Positions 49,073 through 58,074 are shown, counted from the stretch's first letter. The stretch is DNA of 64,000 nt from Pseudomonas putida (GCF_022627325.1 NZ_JAETZZ010000013.1:1-64000); one strand, 5' to 3'. The notes: generated from the sequence alone by a model not told the origin. Numbers and translations are program-made.

Positions 49073-49132
49073 CCCTGCTTCTGTGAGAGGACGTTGAGTG
49101 GGGGCTTCGTGTACTGAACTCGGAGAAGCATC

Positions 49133-49402
49133 ATGAAAAAGCTTGTACCTGATCCGCCCACCGCAAAACCCAGCTCCCGCTCGTTCTACACCATCAACAA
49201 CGACATGCCCTCAGCCGAGGCATTGCTCTATGTCATTCAGTTACTGCGCGGTATTGAAGACACCCTCGACGAATACATCTGCGGCAATGTCGGCGAGGCG
49301 GGTATCGGCATGCTGGTCAATTCCGTGCACAACGTGCAGATGGGGCGGGCGTTGACCGAATTGGTGCTGACTCGGGAGGCTGGAGATATTACTTGGCACT
49401 GA
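49133..49402 (+). CDS. Small DUF6124/DUF3077-like protein
   Basis: 89 residues starting MKKLVPDPPTAKP, the typical opening of a pseudomonad-specific small-protein family (DUF6124/DUF3077 type, named from memory). The rest is helical (AEALLYVIQLLRGIEDTLDEYICG; MLVNSVHNVQMGRALTELVL). The ATG follows CGGAGAAG. No function is known. It is preceded by a long leader with predicted structure. Confidence 0.7.
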   Translation: MKKLVPDPPTAKPSSRSFYTINNDMPSAEALLYVIQLLRGIEDTLDEYICGNVGEAGIGMLVNSVHNVQMGRALTELVLTREAGDITWH

Positions 49403-49488
49403 CCGTTTACCCTCAGGTCTCTTAGCGACTGGCCGCGCAGAGGCCTCCTCAATCGCTTCTCAAGGTCGACAGCGACATCGCTCGGCAG

Positions 49489-49701
49489 TGGTACATGAAT
49501 GAAGCTGCCCTCCAGAATTGGAGCAGCCGTGCGCTGAATCGGCAAATCGGTACGCTGTTTTACGAGCGTCTGTTGGCGAGTCAAGATCGCGCGGCTGTGA
49601 GGTAGGAAGCTGTGACCAATGTGCATACGGGGTGCCAGAGTCCGCGTGATTTTGTGCGTGATCCGATTCTGTTGGAGTTTCTTGGTCTTCCCAAGTCCGG
49701 G
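49489..49701 (+). pseudogene. YhcG/DUF1016-type nuclease fragment
   Basis: The frame reads WYMNEAALQNWSSRALNRQIG, TLFYERLLASQDRAAVR, an in-frame TAG, then EAVTNVHTGCQSPRDFVRDPILLEFLGLP. Both parts resemble the N-terminal domain of YhcG-family (DUF1016) PD-(D/E)XK nuclease proteins, in order and in one frame. The C-terminal nuclease domain is absent; a large inverted repeat begins 24 bp further on. This is a remnant. Confidence 0.75.
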
Positions 49702-49724
49702 GCTTTTCACTGGCCTGAAACGGC

Positions 49725-49823
49725 GGCGCCCCGTTCGCGGGTAGACCCGCTCCTACAGGTTAGCGCCAGCCTGAAGAGCGGCGCAGTACCTGTGGGAGCG
49801 GGTCTACCCGCGAACGGGGCGCC
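49725..49823. repeat. REPIN-like 36-bp inverted repeat
   Basis: 49725-49760 and 49788-49823 are inverted copies with one mismatch over 36 bp, separated by 27 bp. The core GCGGGTAGACCCGCTCC differs from the main REP of this window, so this is another palindrome class. It lies at the break point of the YhcG-type remnant. Confidence 0.9.
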
Positions 49824-49890
49824 GCGGATTTACTGCCGTTATACGTTGTGGCAGCACCGACTAATTGTCAGCCATGGACATAGTGATAAC

Positions 49891-50103
49891 TTATTGATTT
49901 TCAAGGAATATCTTGAAGGCTACCATGTCCATTGAAATGTAGGTTTTTTTCCCGGAGGTGGTAGTCGTGAAGTCCATGCTTTGGAGGTTTTTAGCCATCT
50001 GTAACCAGTCCGTGTCATCTGCATCTGCCGATAGTCCTCCGCCAATATCCATGAGCGAGGCCGAGATTATCAGGATGCCGATCAAGGCAATGAAATAACC
50101 CAA
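49891..50103 (-). CDS. Possible small membrane protein (70 aa)
   Basis: The frame from TTG at 50103 reads MGYFIALIGILIISASLMDIGGG, one convincing membrane helix, then a polar tail (DDTDWLQMAKNLQSMDF). There is no ribosome site before the TTG. It may be a small single-pass protein or a fragment of a longer gene. The rest of 49824-50547 shows no other gene I can support. Confidence 0.35.
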   Translation of the reverse strand: MGYFIALIGILIISASLMDIGGGLSADADDTDWLQMAKNLQSMDFTTTTSGKKTYISMDMVAFKIFLENQ

Positions 50104-50547
50104 GCAAATGCACGCAATTTGCGCGGTTTTTGGACGTTTTTACCTCTGGCAGCCGCCGCTGCTCATGGATGTCTGCTGGTTTGTGTACGAAATCAGCCAT
50201 CGAAGGTGGGAAGCTGTTGGCTTCGGTGGTCACCGACAACCCCTGATCGTAGTCGTCATGTGAACACCGGTGAGCACCGAGAGGAAACCGCCAAACCCTT
50301 TGATTAGGCAGCATCCTGACTGTACAACTGTACGTTTGACAGCAATTTTTATGGATTCCGTGCTCGCAGGTCCTCATGCAGTGAGGCAGTGAACTCAGGA
50401 ACAGCGTGTTCGGTTCGCGCTCATGTGGCATTGAAATCCACTGAGCGCAAGCTTGCTGGCTGGCAATGCTGTTTGCTCATCCACCTTGACTGGCAGAAGG
50501 CCATCAATAAAGATCCCACCTTGGACAAAACACAGGCGAGGGATCAA

Positions 50548-53022
50548 ATGTTCGACTTCACCAGTCTTACCTTAAAAACTAAATCGGAATGCCCACCGAC
50601 TCTATTAGATCTGTTCGGTCAACTCGATAGGAAAGCAACTCATATCAGCTTACGGCCTGCGCAGGCAGCAGCATTGAGAAAGTTGGACGAGCAAGCAGCA
50701 GAAAGAGATATAGTCCTAAAACTAAGTACTGGTTCAGGAAAAACTGTAGTTGGGTTGGTTTATGCAGAGATGATGCGCTGCCGTTACAAAGGCGATCCAA
50801 TCATATATGTCTGTCCTACAAACCAATTGGTTGAGCAGGTCTTACAGTCCGCCCAGGCAATTGGGGTTCCCGCTAGTACATTCCCATCGTCGGGTTTACC
50901 GTACGATGCACTAGCTGGTGATTCCATCCTGGTTTGCTCATATGATCGTATTTTCAACGCTATCAGTAAGCTTGAGTCAAATGGAGTACGTCCGGCAGCG
51001 TTAGTCCTTGATGACGTTCACGCAGGGGTGGAGCGAGTTAAAGCTTGTTATACGGTTAAGGTTCCCGACGCCTGTTTTGAAAAGTTTAAGGCTATGATTC
51101 TTCCGCTTTGCGAGGCATCTGATCCGGCTACATGGAGAGGGATCAAGGCGTCCGCATTCGATTCTCGATATGAAGTGCCTTACTGGGTGTGGAGTAATAT
51201 CCATGCTGAAGTGGTCGCGCTTCTAGAAGAACATAAGGATACAGATGATTTACGTTTCCAATGGGGTAACGTAGCACGCTATTTTGACCAAGCTAGAGTC
51301 TGTATCTCAGGTTCCTCTGCAGAGATCTCGCTTTCCGTGCCGCCGGTGGAAGAACGTGCTGTTTATGCTAGTGCTAAGCACCGTCTTTTTATGTCAGCAA
51401 GCATCAAGGATGGCTCATCTTTTATAGGGGATCTCGACTGTGATCCTGATGCATTTAAGCGAGTCATTGAGCCTCTTGAAGATGAAGGTGCTGGAGAAAG
51501 GATGATGTTGGCAACATCATTGATTTCGCCTGATGCTTCTAAGAAGGATATCGCCGCGGTTTGCTCTAATTTAGCGAAGCAGACCAACGTGGTTGTCCTC
51601 ACTAGCTCTGAGGCCCAAGCCAAAGTTTGGGTGGAGGCTGGCGCACAGCTTTCGCAAGGAAAGGATTTTGAACCCGCAATTGATAAATTAAAATCTAGCA
51701 GTCGCAACTTCATTGTATTTACGCAAAGGTTTGATGGGGTAGATCTTCCCGACGATGCGTGCCGAGTGCTCGTAATTGACGGAGTGCCGTCCGGCGACCG
51801 TCTCAGTGATAAAGTAGATGCGCAGAGACAGAAAGATTCACCTGCATTCGAGGTTCGAACAGTAAACAGATTTGAGCAAGCACTCGGTCGAGCCGTTCGG
51901 TCCAGTGCCGACTACGCGGCAATTCTGTTAGTCGGGACGGATATTGCCACTTTCATTGGTAAACGAAGCGTAAGGGATCTGCTTGAACCTCGTACGCTGG
52001 CTCAGGTCGATCTAGGGAAGGACTTGGTGAAGCTTGGCGGCGGAGCCACTTTGGTTACCGCGATTCAAGGGATGGTTAATGCAGTACTTTCTCGTAACGA
52101 TCAATGGAAGGATGCACATCGTGCAAGAGTAAAACATCCTGAAAGGTCCGTACGGCAGCAAAATCAGTTAACTCTTCACGAGACCATTGCTTTCACGACG
52201 CGAACAAGCTGGAAGTTTGCCAAAGGGAACAATTATCAAGGCGCCGTTACAAATCTTCGCGAAGCGCGTAATACCCAAGGTCTTCACCCGATACAGCAAG
52301 CTGAGCTACTTTATAAAATGGGCGCGTACCTTCATCATTTCGATCCAGCTACGGCTGCAGAGGTATATCGAGCAGCTTTTGAAGCTAACTCTAACTTCCC
52401 GAGGCCAAATAAAGTAGCTGACAAGAAGTTTGCCAGGATGACAGACCAGAGCATCGCTGCACGGGACTATCTGGGGCAGTTCGCACAAGTTAATGCTGCG
52501 ATTGCAAGGCTCGACGAGATAGCTGCCAAACTCAGTTTTGCTATGCCAGCCGAAGTTGTTGAGCAAGGTATTATGGAGTTAGGTATTGTCTTGGGTGCTT
52601 CATCAAGTCGCCCGGAAAAAGAAACCGGCAGAGGGCCAGATAATTTGTGGCTATTTGACGATGTTGCACTTTGCATAGAGGCGAAGACGGAAAAACATGC
52701 TGACCTTTTCAAGGTCGAGGCGGCGCAGTTAGTTCTAAGTCTTGAATGGTGTAAAGAGCATATCGAAGCCCCGGATCGAGGCTTTACACCTGTATTTGTA
52801 ACGAATTCAGCAAAAGCCGATAGGGTTGAAGATGTAAGTTTCGGTCCGAAGCTTATGACTCAGGATCTTATCTTCAATTTACTGAATGACCTCAGGCAGG
52901 CGGTGCTAAGCATTAGTTTTGATGGCCCTCTGTTTACAGATCCTTCATCGCTAGCTAAGGCATATGTTGCTAATAATTTATCGGGCAAACAGATCTTGGC
53001 CAGGCTTGAGAAGATTCAATAA
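50548..53022 (+). CDS. SF2 helicase with C-terminal PD-(D/E)XK nuclease motif
   Basis: 825 residues from ATG at 50548, preceded by GAGGGA; an in-frame extension of 53 codons is not supported. Helicase motifs: LRPAQ (35-39), Walker A STGSGKT (60-66), Walker B LVLDDVH (152-158, DDVH instead of DEAH), MSAS (motif III) and QALGRAVRS (motif VI). Near the C-terminus GPD (697-699) and IEAK (711-714) form a PD-x12-ExK nuclease signature, followed by a helix with KVEAAQL. The gene is clearly AT-richer than the core genome and stands alone beside a broken nuclease gene. A role in defence against phage or plasmids is inferred. Confidence 0.75.
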   Translation: MFDFTSLTLKTKSECPPTLLDLFGQLDRKATHISLRPAQAAALRKLDEQAAERDIVLKLSTGSGKTVVGLVYAEMMRCRYKGDPIIYVCPTNQLVEQVLQSAQAIGVPASTFPSSGLPYDALAGDSILVCSYDRIFNAISKLESNGVRPAALVLDDVHAGVERVKACYTVKVPDACFEKFKAMILPLCEASDPATWRGIKASAFDSRYEVPYWVWSNIHAEVVALLEEHKDTDDLRFQWGNVARYFDQARVCISGSSAEISLSVPPVEERAVYASAKHRLFMSASIKDGSSFIGDLDCDPDAFKRVIEPLEDEGAGERMMLATSLISPDASKKDIAAVCSNLAKQTNVVVLTSSEAQAKVWVEAGAQLSQGKDFEPAIDKLKSSSRNFIVFTQRFDGVDLPDDACRVLVIDGVPSGDRLSDKVDAQRQKDSPAFEVRTVNRFEQALGRAVRSSADYAAILLVGTDIATFIGKRSVRDLLEPRTLAQVDLGKDLVKLGGGATLVTAIQGMVNAVLSRNDQWKDAHRARVKHPERSVRQQNQLTLHETIAFTTRTSWKFAKGNNYQGAVTNLREARNTQGLHPIQQAELLYKMGAYLHHFDPATAAEVYRAAFEANSNFPRPNKVADKKFARMTDQSIAARDYLGQFAQVNAAIARLDEIAAKLSFAMPAEVVEQGIMELGIVLGASSSRPEKETGRGPDNLWLFDDVALCIEAKTEKHADLFKVEAAQLVLSLEWCKEHIEAPDRGFTPVFVTNSAKADRVEDVSFGPKLMTQDLIFNLLNDLRQAVLSISFDGPLFTDPSSLAKAYVANNLSGKQILARLEKIQ

Positions 53023-53094
53023 CATATTTAATCGACCGGCTTAAGGGGCGCTGAGCGGCGACCAGCCCCCGTCGGCAGGCACGCGATAATGTTG

Positions 53095-53120
53095 GCCCAG
53101 CCGGCAATTGTCGGCTGGGC
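53095..53120. terminator. Hairpin after the helicase gene
   Basis: GCCCAGCCG-N8-CGGCTGGGC lies between the convergent helicase and lipocalin-like genes. There is no clear T run. Confidence 0.5.
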
Positions 53121-53145
53121 GTAAGTCAGCCTGCTCCATCAGTTG

Positions 53146-53604
53146 TCATTGGGTAGTTTGCGGTTTTGCTCGACGCCAGCGGATTCGCGCGTTTACTGCC
53201 CTTCCGCTTGATCGATATTGACTGGTATTGCCCAGCTCCAAGATATCACCTACCAAATTCGCCGTTCGGGGCTGTACTTGGCCTATCCAATTCGGGAACA
53301 TCGAGACTGCGATGGTGTGGGTGAGCTCACCCGAGTGTTCGTCTACATCAAAGGGGCCGCTGTAGGAGATGTACGACAGGCCTTGAGAGCGGTACTCCGC
53401 ATCAGTACCCTCGAACCAGTCACCTGATGTAAACGATGCCCGATTCGGCATGCTCAACTGAGCCGACATATAGCCATCTGCCGAGTAGATTATGAATCCT
53501 TCAGGATGTTCACCGAAGGGATGTACAGGGGCAGATCCGTCCACTGGGTATTCTGTGTAGGTTTCGAGAACCCAGGTTCCAATCAGTTTTTCACGCATGC
53601 TCAT
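53146..53604 (-). CDS. Lipocalin-like domain protein
   Basis: 152 residues from ATG at 53604 (GAGG upstream). KLIGTWVLETYTEY at the N-terminus and HPEGFIIYSADGYMSAQL, SGPFDVDEHSGELTHTIAVSMFPNWIGQVQPR match the lipocalin-like (Lipocalin_5) family. There is no signal peptide, so it is cytoplasmic. Ligand unknown. It lies 9 bp downstream of the SDR gene, so they form an operon. Confidence 0.85.
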   Translation of the reverse strand: MSMREKLIGTWVLETYTEYPVDGSAPVHPFGEHPEGFIIYSADGYMSAQLSMPNRASFTSGDWFEGTDAEYRSQGLSYISYSGPFDVDEHSGELTHTIAVSMFPNWIGQVQPRTANLVGDILELGNTSQYRSSGRAVNARIRWRRAKPQTTQ

Positions 53605-53613
53605 GGTCGTACC

Positions 53614-54378
53614 TCACATCGTCTGCTGCATGTCGTTGTCGATTGGCAACAGCTGTCCAGAGATGGATTTGCCTGCGTCCGATGCAAGGAAGGCTGCTAG
53701 TTCTGCGATGTCCTTCGGGTCCACCAGGCGTTGGAGGGATTGAACAGCAAGCGCCTTGCTACGTTCTTCCTCCACGGAGTTGCCGCTGAGATTGGCCCTG
53801 CCTTTGAGCACGTTCTCAAAGCGTTCCCCTTCGACAGCTCCGGGCAGAATGGCGTTAACACGAATCCCGTACCCGCCGAGTTCACGTGAAAGACTCTTGG
53901 TGAAACCAATCAATCCCCATTTGCTGGTCGAGTAGGGGGAGCGATCTGGGTAGCCAAGTCGTCCAGCGACAGAAGACATGTTAATGATGGAGGGGTGAGA
54001 TGAACGCTTGAGCGCAGGAACGGCCAGGCGCGTAACGTTGAAGGTCCCATTCAAATTTATCTGCATGACCTTGTCCCACTCATCGGGGTCAAGTTGCTCA
54101 ACGGGAGCGGTGGGGCCCGATACCCCGGCGTTGTTGATGAGCACATCTAAACCACCCATGGCTTCGATAAGGCTTGGAATACAGAGTTCAAGGCTGCGGC
54201 GATCAGATACATCGCATACCGCGGTGCGAATACTCGTATGCTCTGTATGGAGGCGGTTTAAGCCTTCAGTGTCTATGTCCACTACCGTGACGTCAGCGCC
54301 GCGGCTGCTGAAGGCCAGGGCTATCGCATACCCGATTCCGGATGCCCCCGCCGTTATCAGTACTTTCTGTTTAGTCAT
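53614..54378 (-). CDS. Short-chain dehydrogenase/reductase
   Basis: 254 residues. The cofactor loop is TAGASGIG (near residue 9), NNAGVSG follows, and the catalytic set is Ser (NMSSVAG), Tyr-x-x-x-Lys (YSTSKWG). The C-terminal GQLLPIDNDM ends the classical SDR fold. The ATG at 54378 follows GGAG. It is divergent from a LysR gene, the usual arrangement for a LysR target. The substrate is unknown. Confidence 0.93.
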   Translation of the reverse strand: MTKQKVLITAGASGIGYAIALAFSSRGADVTVVDIDTEGLNRLHTEHTSIRTAVCDVSDRRSLELCIPSLIEAMGGLDVLINNAGVSGPTAPVEQLDPDEWDKVMQINLNGTFNVTRLAVPALKRSSHPSIINMSSVAGRLGYPDRSPYSTSKWGLIGFTKSLSRELGGYGIRVNAILPGAVEGERFENVLKGRANLSGNSVEEERSKALAVQSLQRLVDPKDIAELAAFLASDAGKSISGQLLPIDNDMQQTM

Positions 54379-54481
54379 GGTCGATCTCCATTAGCGTAGG
54401 TCTTCCAGAACATTAAAATCTTAAGAAGCTATCCATGAAATTGTTTATTGTTATGCGACCTATCATCGGGATGGATTGGTT

Positions 54482-55417
54482 ATGGACCTGTCGCGTATTG
54501 ATCTCAACCTTTTGGTTTCGCTGGACACACTACTGGCTGAGTTGAATGTGACCAAGGCAGCTTCACGCCTTCACATCAGCCAGCCCGCGATGTCTGCACA
54601 GCTTTCGCGCTTGCGCGAGCTGATGGGCGATCCGCTGTTGGTCCCGATTCAAAAAGGCCGGAGCATGACCCCCACCGCCCGGGCATTGGCGCTGCGGGGA
54701 CCTCTACGTGCAGCCCTGATGACTCTCGGTTCAGTCATTCAGAGTGAGTTGGGATTCGATCCTTGGAACGACAAGAGAGTCTTCCGGATAGCCGCCTGTG
54801 ATACCGCCTTAAGCACCATTTGTGAGCCGTTGATTGCATCGATCGCCAAGCACGCTGGTACCCAAATTCAGGTGTCTCTCAATGCCGTTGATCCTGGGCT
54901 TATAGGAAGGCAGATGGAGGAAGGCGTTTTCGATCTGCTGATCGACTCTAGCCGCGGCGTTCCTCTGGGGATGAGATGCACGGCACTTAGGACCGATGAG
55001 TTCGTCATGGCGCAGCGCAAAGGGCACCCTCGTGGAAGTGAGCCTCTTACCCTGGATGGGTACTGTGAACTCAATCATCTTGTCGTGTCGCCTGAGCGGG
55101 AGAGCTTTAGGGGGTATATGGATGAGTATTTGCGCTCCGCTGGCATGAGCCGAAAAATCTACCTCACCGTGCCGACCGCTGGGATGGTTCCAGGGATTCT
55201 GATGTCGACGGACTTGGTCTGTACGATGCCTCGCATGCTTACTCAGTCCCATAACGATGCCATCGAGACGTTTGAGTTGCCATTTGAAAGCGAGCCTCTC
55301 CAACTCATGATGGCTTGGCATCCGAGGGATGATGCTGACGCAGCTATTCTCTGGCTGCGTCAGTTGGCTCAAAGTCCGGCCACACCAATTCAAGCCTCAT
55401 CGAGCGATATCAATTAA
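54482..55417 (+). CDS. LysR-family regulator (NodD/LinR-like)
   Basis: 311 residues from ATG at 54482 (an in-frame TTG 6 bp upstream is possible). The HTH is LNLLVSLDTLLAELNVTKAASRLHISQPAMSAQLSRLRELMGDPLL. The effector-binding domain follows from about 90 (KRVFRIAACDTALSTI). It is divergent from the SDR-lipocalin operon with a 103-bp spacer and is probably its regulator; it may also act on the MDR gene 148 bp downstream. Confidence 0.92.
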   Translation: MDLSRIDLNLLVSLDTLLAELNVTKAASRLHISQPAMSAQLSRLRELMGDPLLVPIQKGRSMTPTARALALRGPLRAALMTLGSVIQSELGFDPWNDKRVFRIAACDTALSTICEPLIASIAKHAGTQIQVSLNAVDPGLIGRQMEEGVFDLLIDSSRGVPLGMRCTALRTDEFVMAQRKGHPRGSEPLTLDGYCELNHLVVSPERESFRGYMDEYLRSAGMSRKIYLTVPTAGMVPGILMSTDLVCTMPRMLTQSHNDAIETFELPFESEPLQLMMAWHPRDDADAAILWLRQLAQSPATPIQASSSDIN

Positions 55418-55565
55418 TTTCGCTATCTGGATAGCGGCTATGCGGCCTGGATAGCCACGTTCGAAGCCGAGCGGATAATTGGAGCTGTGGCCGATGTGCC
55501 GGTCATATCTCAACGGCTTTCAAAAGCCTCACAGCCCTGACAACGAAAAAAAGAGGGTTTGCTTC

Positions 55566-56675
55566 ATGCCAGGTACGATGTTGGCTGCTCGCCTCCACGA
55601 AGTTGGTGGCAAATTTACCGTGGACGAAATTCCGCTTCCAGATGTTGGCGAGCATGACGTCCTGATCAAAACTGCCGCCTGTGGTGTTATCCCAAATCTG
55701 CGTAACGTAGTCACAAATTTTCCTGAGTGGTACCCGTTCCTACCTCTGCCGGAGCTGCCTGCTGTGTTCGGGTTGGATGCCGCAGGTACTGTGGTATCGG
55801 TTGGCCGCTCTGTGAAAGATTTCAAAGAAGGTGACCGGGTCTATGTCAATCCAGGACTGAGTTGCGGCAACTGTAAGCAGTGTCTGGCTGGCCTTCCGAC
55901 GCGGTGCGCTAGCTACACCTTCATGGGCTATTTCGGATTCAGTCCGTCTTCGAGTGAAGTATTTCGCGAGTATCGCCATGCCGGGTACGCCCAGTATCTT
56001 CGAGCGCCTGCGCGTAACCTGATCACCTTGGCTGACGAACTGCCATTCGAGGTTGCCACACGCCTTGGATACTTGGGCACAGCTTACTCTGCGTTGAAAA
56101 AGCTTGAACTCACGCCCGGTCAGAGCTTGCTAGTACTGGGGGCTTCAGGAACCTTGGGTATCGGAGCCACGCTTGCAGCATTAGCGATGGGCGTGACGGA
56201 TATCATCGTGGCAGCGCGAGATAGGACTGCACTCGAACGACTTCGCCAATTGGCCCCAAAACGCATTCGCTCCCTACAGATCACGAGTACCGACTTGCAC
56301 GCAAGCATTCGTGACATGGCTCCGGGAGGAGTCCACGCGGTAGTTGATACGCTTGGCGCGAAAGCTCCCGCAGAGCTTTCTGTTTCGGCTATGAACGCCG
56401 TCACGTCGGGAGGAAAGATCGTACAGATCGGCGGCGTAAGCGGACCTATTCCGATCGATCCTCACCCGTTCATGTGTACCCAGCTTCATTACATCGGCTC
56501 ACTGTGGTTTACCACAGCAGAAGCGCAGGAGCTGATGGCGTTGATCAGAGCGGGATTACTCGACACCAATCAGTGGGCACCCCGTCCTTACACACTGGAC
56601 CAGCTCAACCAAGCCCTTGAAGATATCCAAACCGATGCCAGCGGCTTCTTGAACTATCACATCGTGCACGCATAA
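55566..56675 (+). CDS. Zinc-type MDR alcohol dehydrogenase homologue
   Basis: 369 residues from ATG at 55566 after AGAGGG. The structural zinc lobe is complete (SCGNCKQCLAGLPTRC). The Rossmann loop is LGASGTLGIGATLAALAMG. The catalytic zinc site looks altered: ACGVIPN keeps a Cys, but the usual GHE of GHEGAG is GLD (FGLDAAGTV). It may therefore be zinc-independent, like a quinone reductase, or use another ligand set. It follows the LysR gene. A perfect 11-bp hairpin follows. Confidence 0.85.
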   Translation: MPGTMLAARLHEVGGKFTVDEIPLPDVGEHDVLIKTAACGVIPNLRNVVTNFPEWYPFLPLPELPAVFGLDAAGTVVSVGRSVKDFKEGDRVYVNPGLSCGNCKQCLAGLPTRCASYTFMGYFGFSPSSSEVFREYRHAGYAQYLRAPARNLITLADELPFEVATRLGYLGTAYSALKKLELTPGQSLLVLGASGTLGIGATLAALAMGVTDIIVAARDRTALERLRQLAPKRIRSLQITSTDLHASIRDMAPGGVHAVVDTLGAKAPAELSVSAMNAVTSGGKIVQIGGVSGPIPIDPHPFMCTQLHYIGSLWFTTAEAQELMALIRAGLLDTNQWAPRPYTLDQLNQALEDIQTDASGFLNYHIVHA

Positions 56676-56684
56676 CGGCGAAGC

Positions 56685-56710
56685 AAGGCGACGATACAGA
56701 TCGTCGCCTT
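56685..56710 (+). terminator. Hairpin after the MDR gene
   Basis: AAGGCGACGAT-ACAG-ATCGTCGCCTT is a perfect 11-bp stem, 10 bp after the stop. The T run is weak. Confidence 0.7.
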
Positions 56711-56780
56711 GACGTTGTTCTCAGCTCTCTTATGTTGCTAGGTTGCTGGCATAAGTCATCGCCGTATTGGAGGGCTTTCC

Positions 56781-57788
56781 ATGGCCTGGCCCAACGTCTC
56801 CCCATTTATACCCTCTGATCAGGTACTCGCGGATTTCAGCGTATGCGAGTCGACCGACCTAGAGGAGGCGGTGCTATGCGGTGAGCGGATGTTCTGCAAG
56901 AACCGGCTTGAAAAAAAGGGAATCGATTTCAAGGCTCGATTTTTTCATCGATCGGTCGGCGAGGCTGGGGTTGCCAGAATGTCCTTCGGGGGAGAGGTAG
57001 CGATCAACCCTGGGAAGCTGGATGACATCGTGCTGGTCCAGTCGGTCCTTACTGGACATGAGCACGTGATCAGTGATCAGTCGCGCCTCAACTGCAACGC
57101 CGGACATGCTACGGTTTTCAACTACCATCGACACTCCTTCTTCAATCATTTCCCTGGCACTGACAAGCTGCTCGTCTGCATTGATCGAACGCTCTTGGAA
57201 ACCATGCTTCAACGTCAGCTGGGAAGAAGTCTTAAGCAAGACATCTACTTTCAGCCTCATCTGCCCACGGATACGCCAGCAGGCTTGAATTGGCTACAGA
57301 CAATGGGGTGGGCTTACAGTCAGCTATCGTCCAAGTCATTAGTTTCATCGCATCTACAAAGCCAAATTGGGGAGGTGCTGGCCTCTTCTTTGATCGATTT
57401 TCATGTAAGTAATTACAGCCAGGCGCTGCGAGAGTCGGCCGAAAAAAGGGTGGTCCCTGCGGTTGTTCGGATGATTGAGGAGTTCATGGAAGAGCATGCT
57501 CAGGAGCCTCTCACGATCTCGCAAATTGCAAGGCATGCCGGCGTGACTGCTCGTACGGTTCAACTCAGTTTTCAACGATTCCGTGGGCTATCGCCGATGC
57601 AGTTCTTGAAGGAGATTCGCCTGCGGCGCGTTCGTGTAGAGCTCGAAACCCAGCAGCATCCAGACGTTCAGGTCTCGTCCACCGCACTAAAATGGGGTTT
57701 TACCCATCTTGGTCGGTTTTCGTCTGACTACAAGCAGCGATTCGGAGAATCACCTTCCATGACGATCAAACGGCGGGGCGAGAACTAG
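56781..57788 (+). CDS. AraC-family regulator
   Basis: 335 residues from ATG at 56781 after TGGAGGG. An N-terminal ligand domain of the AraC_binding_2 type (about 30-200) precedes a double HTH: EPLTISQIARHAGVTARTVQLSFQRFRGLSPMQFLKEIRLRRVRVEL and STALKWGFTHLGRFSSDYKQRFGESP. It resembles regulators of aromatic or alkane degradation. It lies near the MDR gene and upstream of a candidate small RNA. Confidence 0.9.
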   Translation: MAWPNVSPFIPSDQVLADFSVCESTDLEEAVLCGERMFCKNRLEKKGIDFKARFFHRSVGEAGVARMSFGGEVAINPGKLDDIVLVQSVLTGHEHVISDQSRLNCNAGHATVFNYHRHSFFNHFPGTDKLLVCIDRTLLETMLQRQLGRSLKQDIYFQPHLPTDTPAGLNWLQTMGWAYSQLSSKSLVSSHLQSQIGEVLASSLIDFHVSNYSQALRESAEKRVVPAVVRMIEEFMEEHAQEPLTISQIARHAGVTARTVQLSFQRFRGLSPMQFLKEIRLRRVRVELETQQHPDVQVSSTALKWGFTHLGRFSSDYKQRFGESPSMTIKRRGEN

Positions 57789-57889
57789 GAAAGATTGGAT
57801 TAGAGCAATGTTGAACGTACAGGTTGAGGAGTCTATTAATAGTGACTATCAGCGTGTTTGATTTTGCCAGTGCTAGTTTTTCCATTACT

Positions 57890-57988
57890 TTGTTTTTCAA
57901 TGAAGCGAGGCGCGGTACCCCTCCTTGTACCAACCGAGTGTCCTTCATTGCCCTTTGGTGTTGCCGCTTGCCTGCAGGCGGCTTTTTT
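57890..57988 (+). ncRNA. Candidate small RNA with anti-Shine-Dalgarno loop
   Basis: CAATGAAG (57898-57905) pairs with CTTCATTG (57943-57950). Inside, GGTAC (57914-57918) pairs with GTACC (57927-57931), exposing the loop CCCTCCTT, which contains the same CCUCCUU as the 3' end of 16S rRNA. A Rho-independent terminator, GCCGC/GCGGC (57963-57982) plus TTTTTT, ends the unit. It could be an independent small RNA or the 3' UTR of the AraC gene. No strong promoter was found. Confidence 0.45.
57963..57988 (+). terminator. Rho-independent terminator
   Basis: GCCGC-TTGCCTGCAG-GCGGC is followed by six T. It ends the candidate small RNA or the AraC transcript. Confidence 0.8.
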
Positions 57989-58074
57989 ACCAAACACCCT
58001 TCAGTCATTGCGTATGGAATGAGCACGCAGTGATCTCTTCTTGGCTCCTTGGGATGGGATAATAACCTCCCTTT

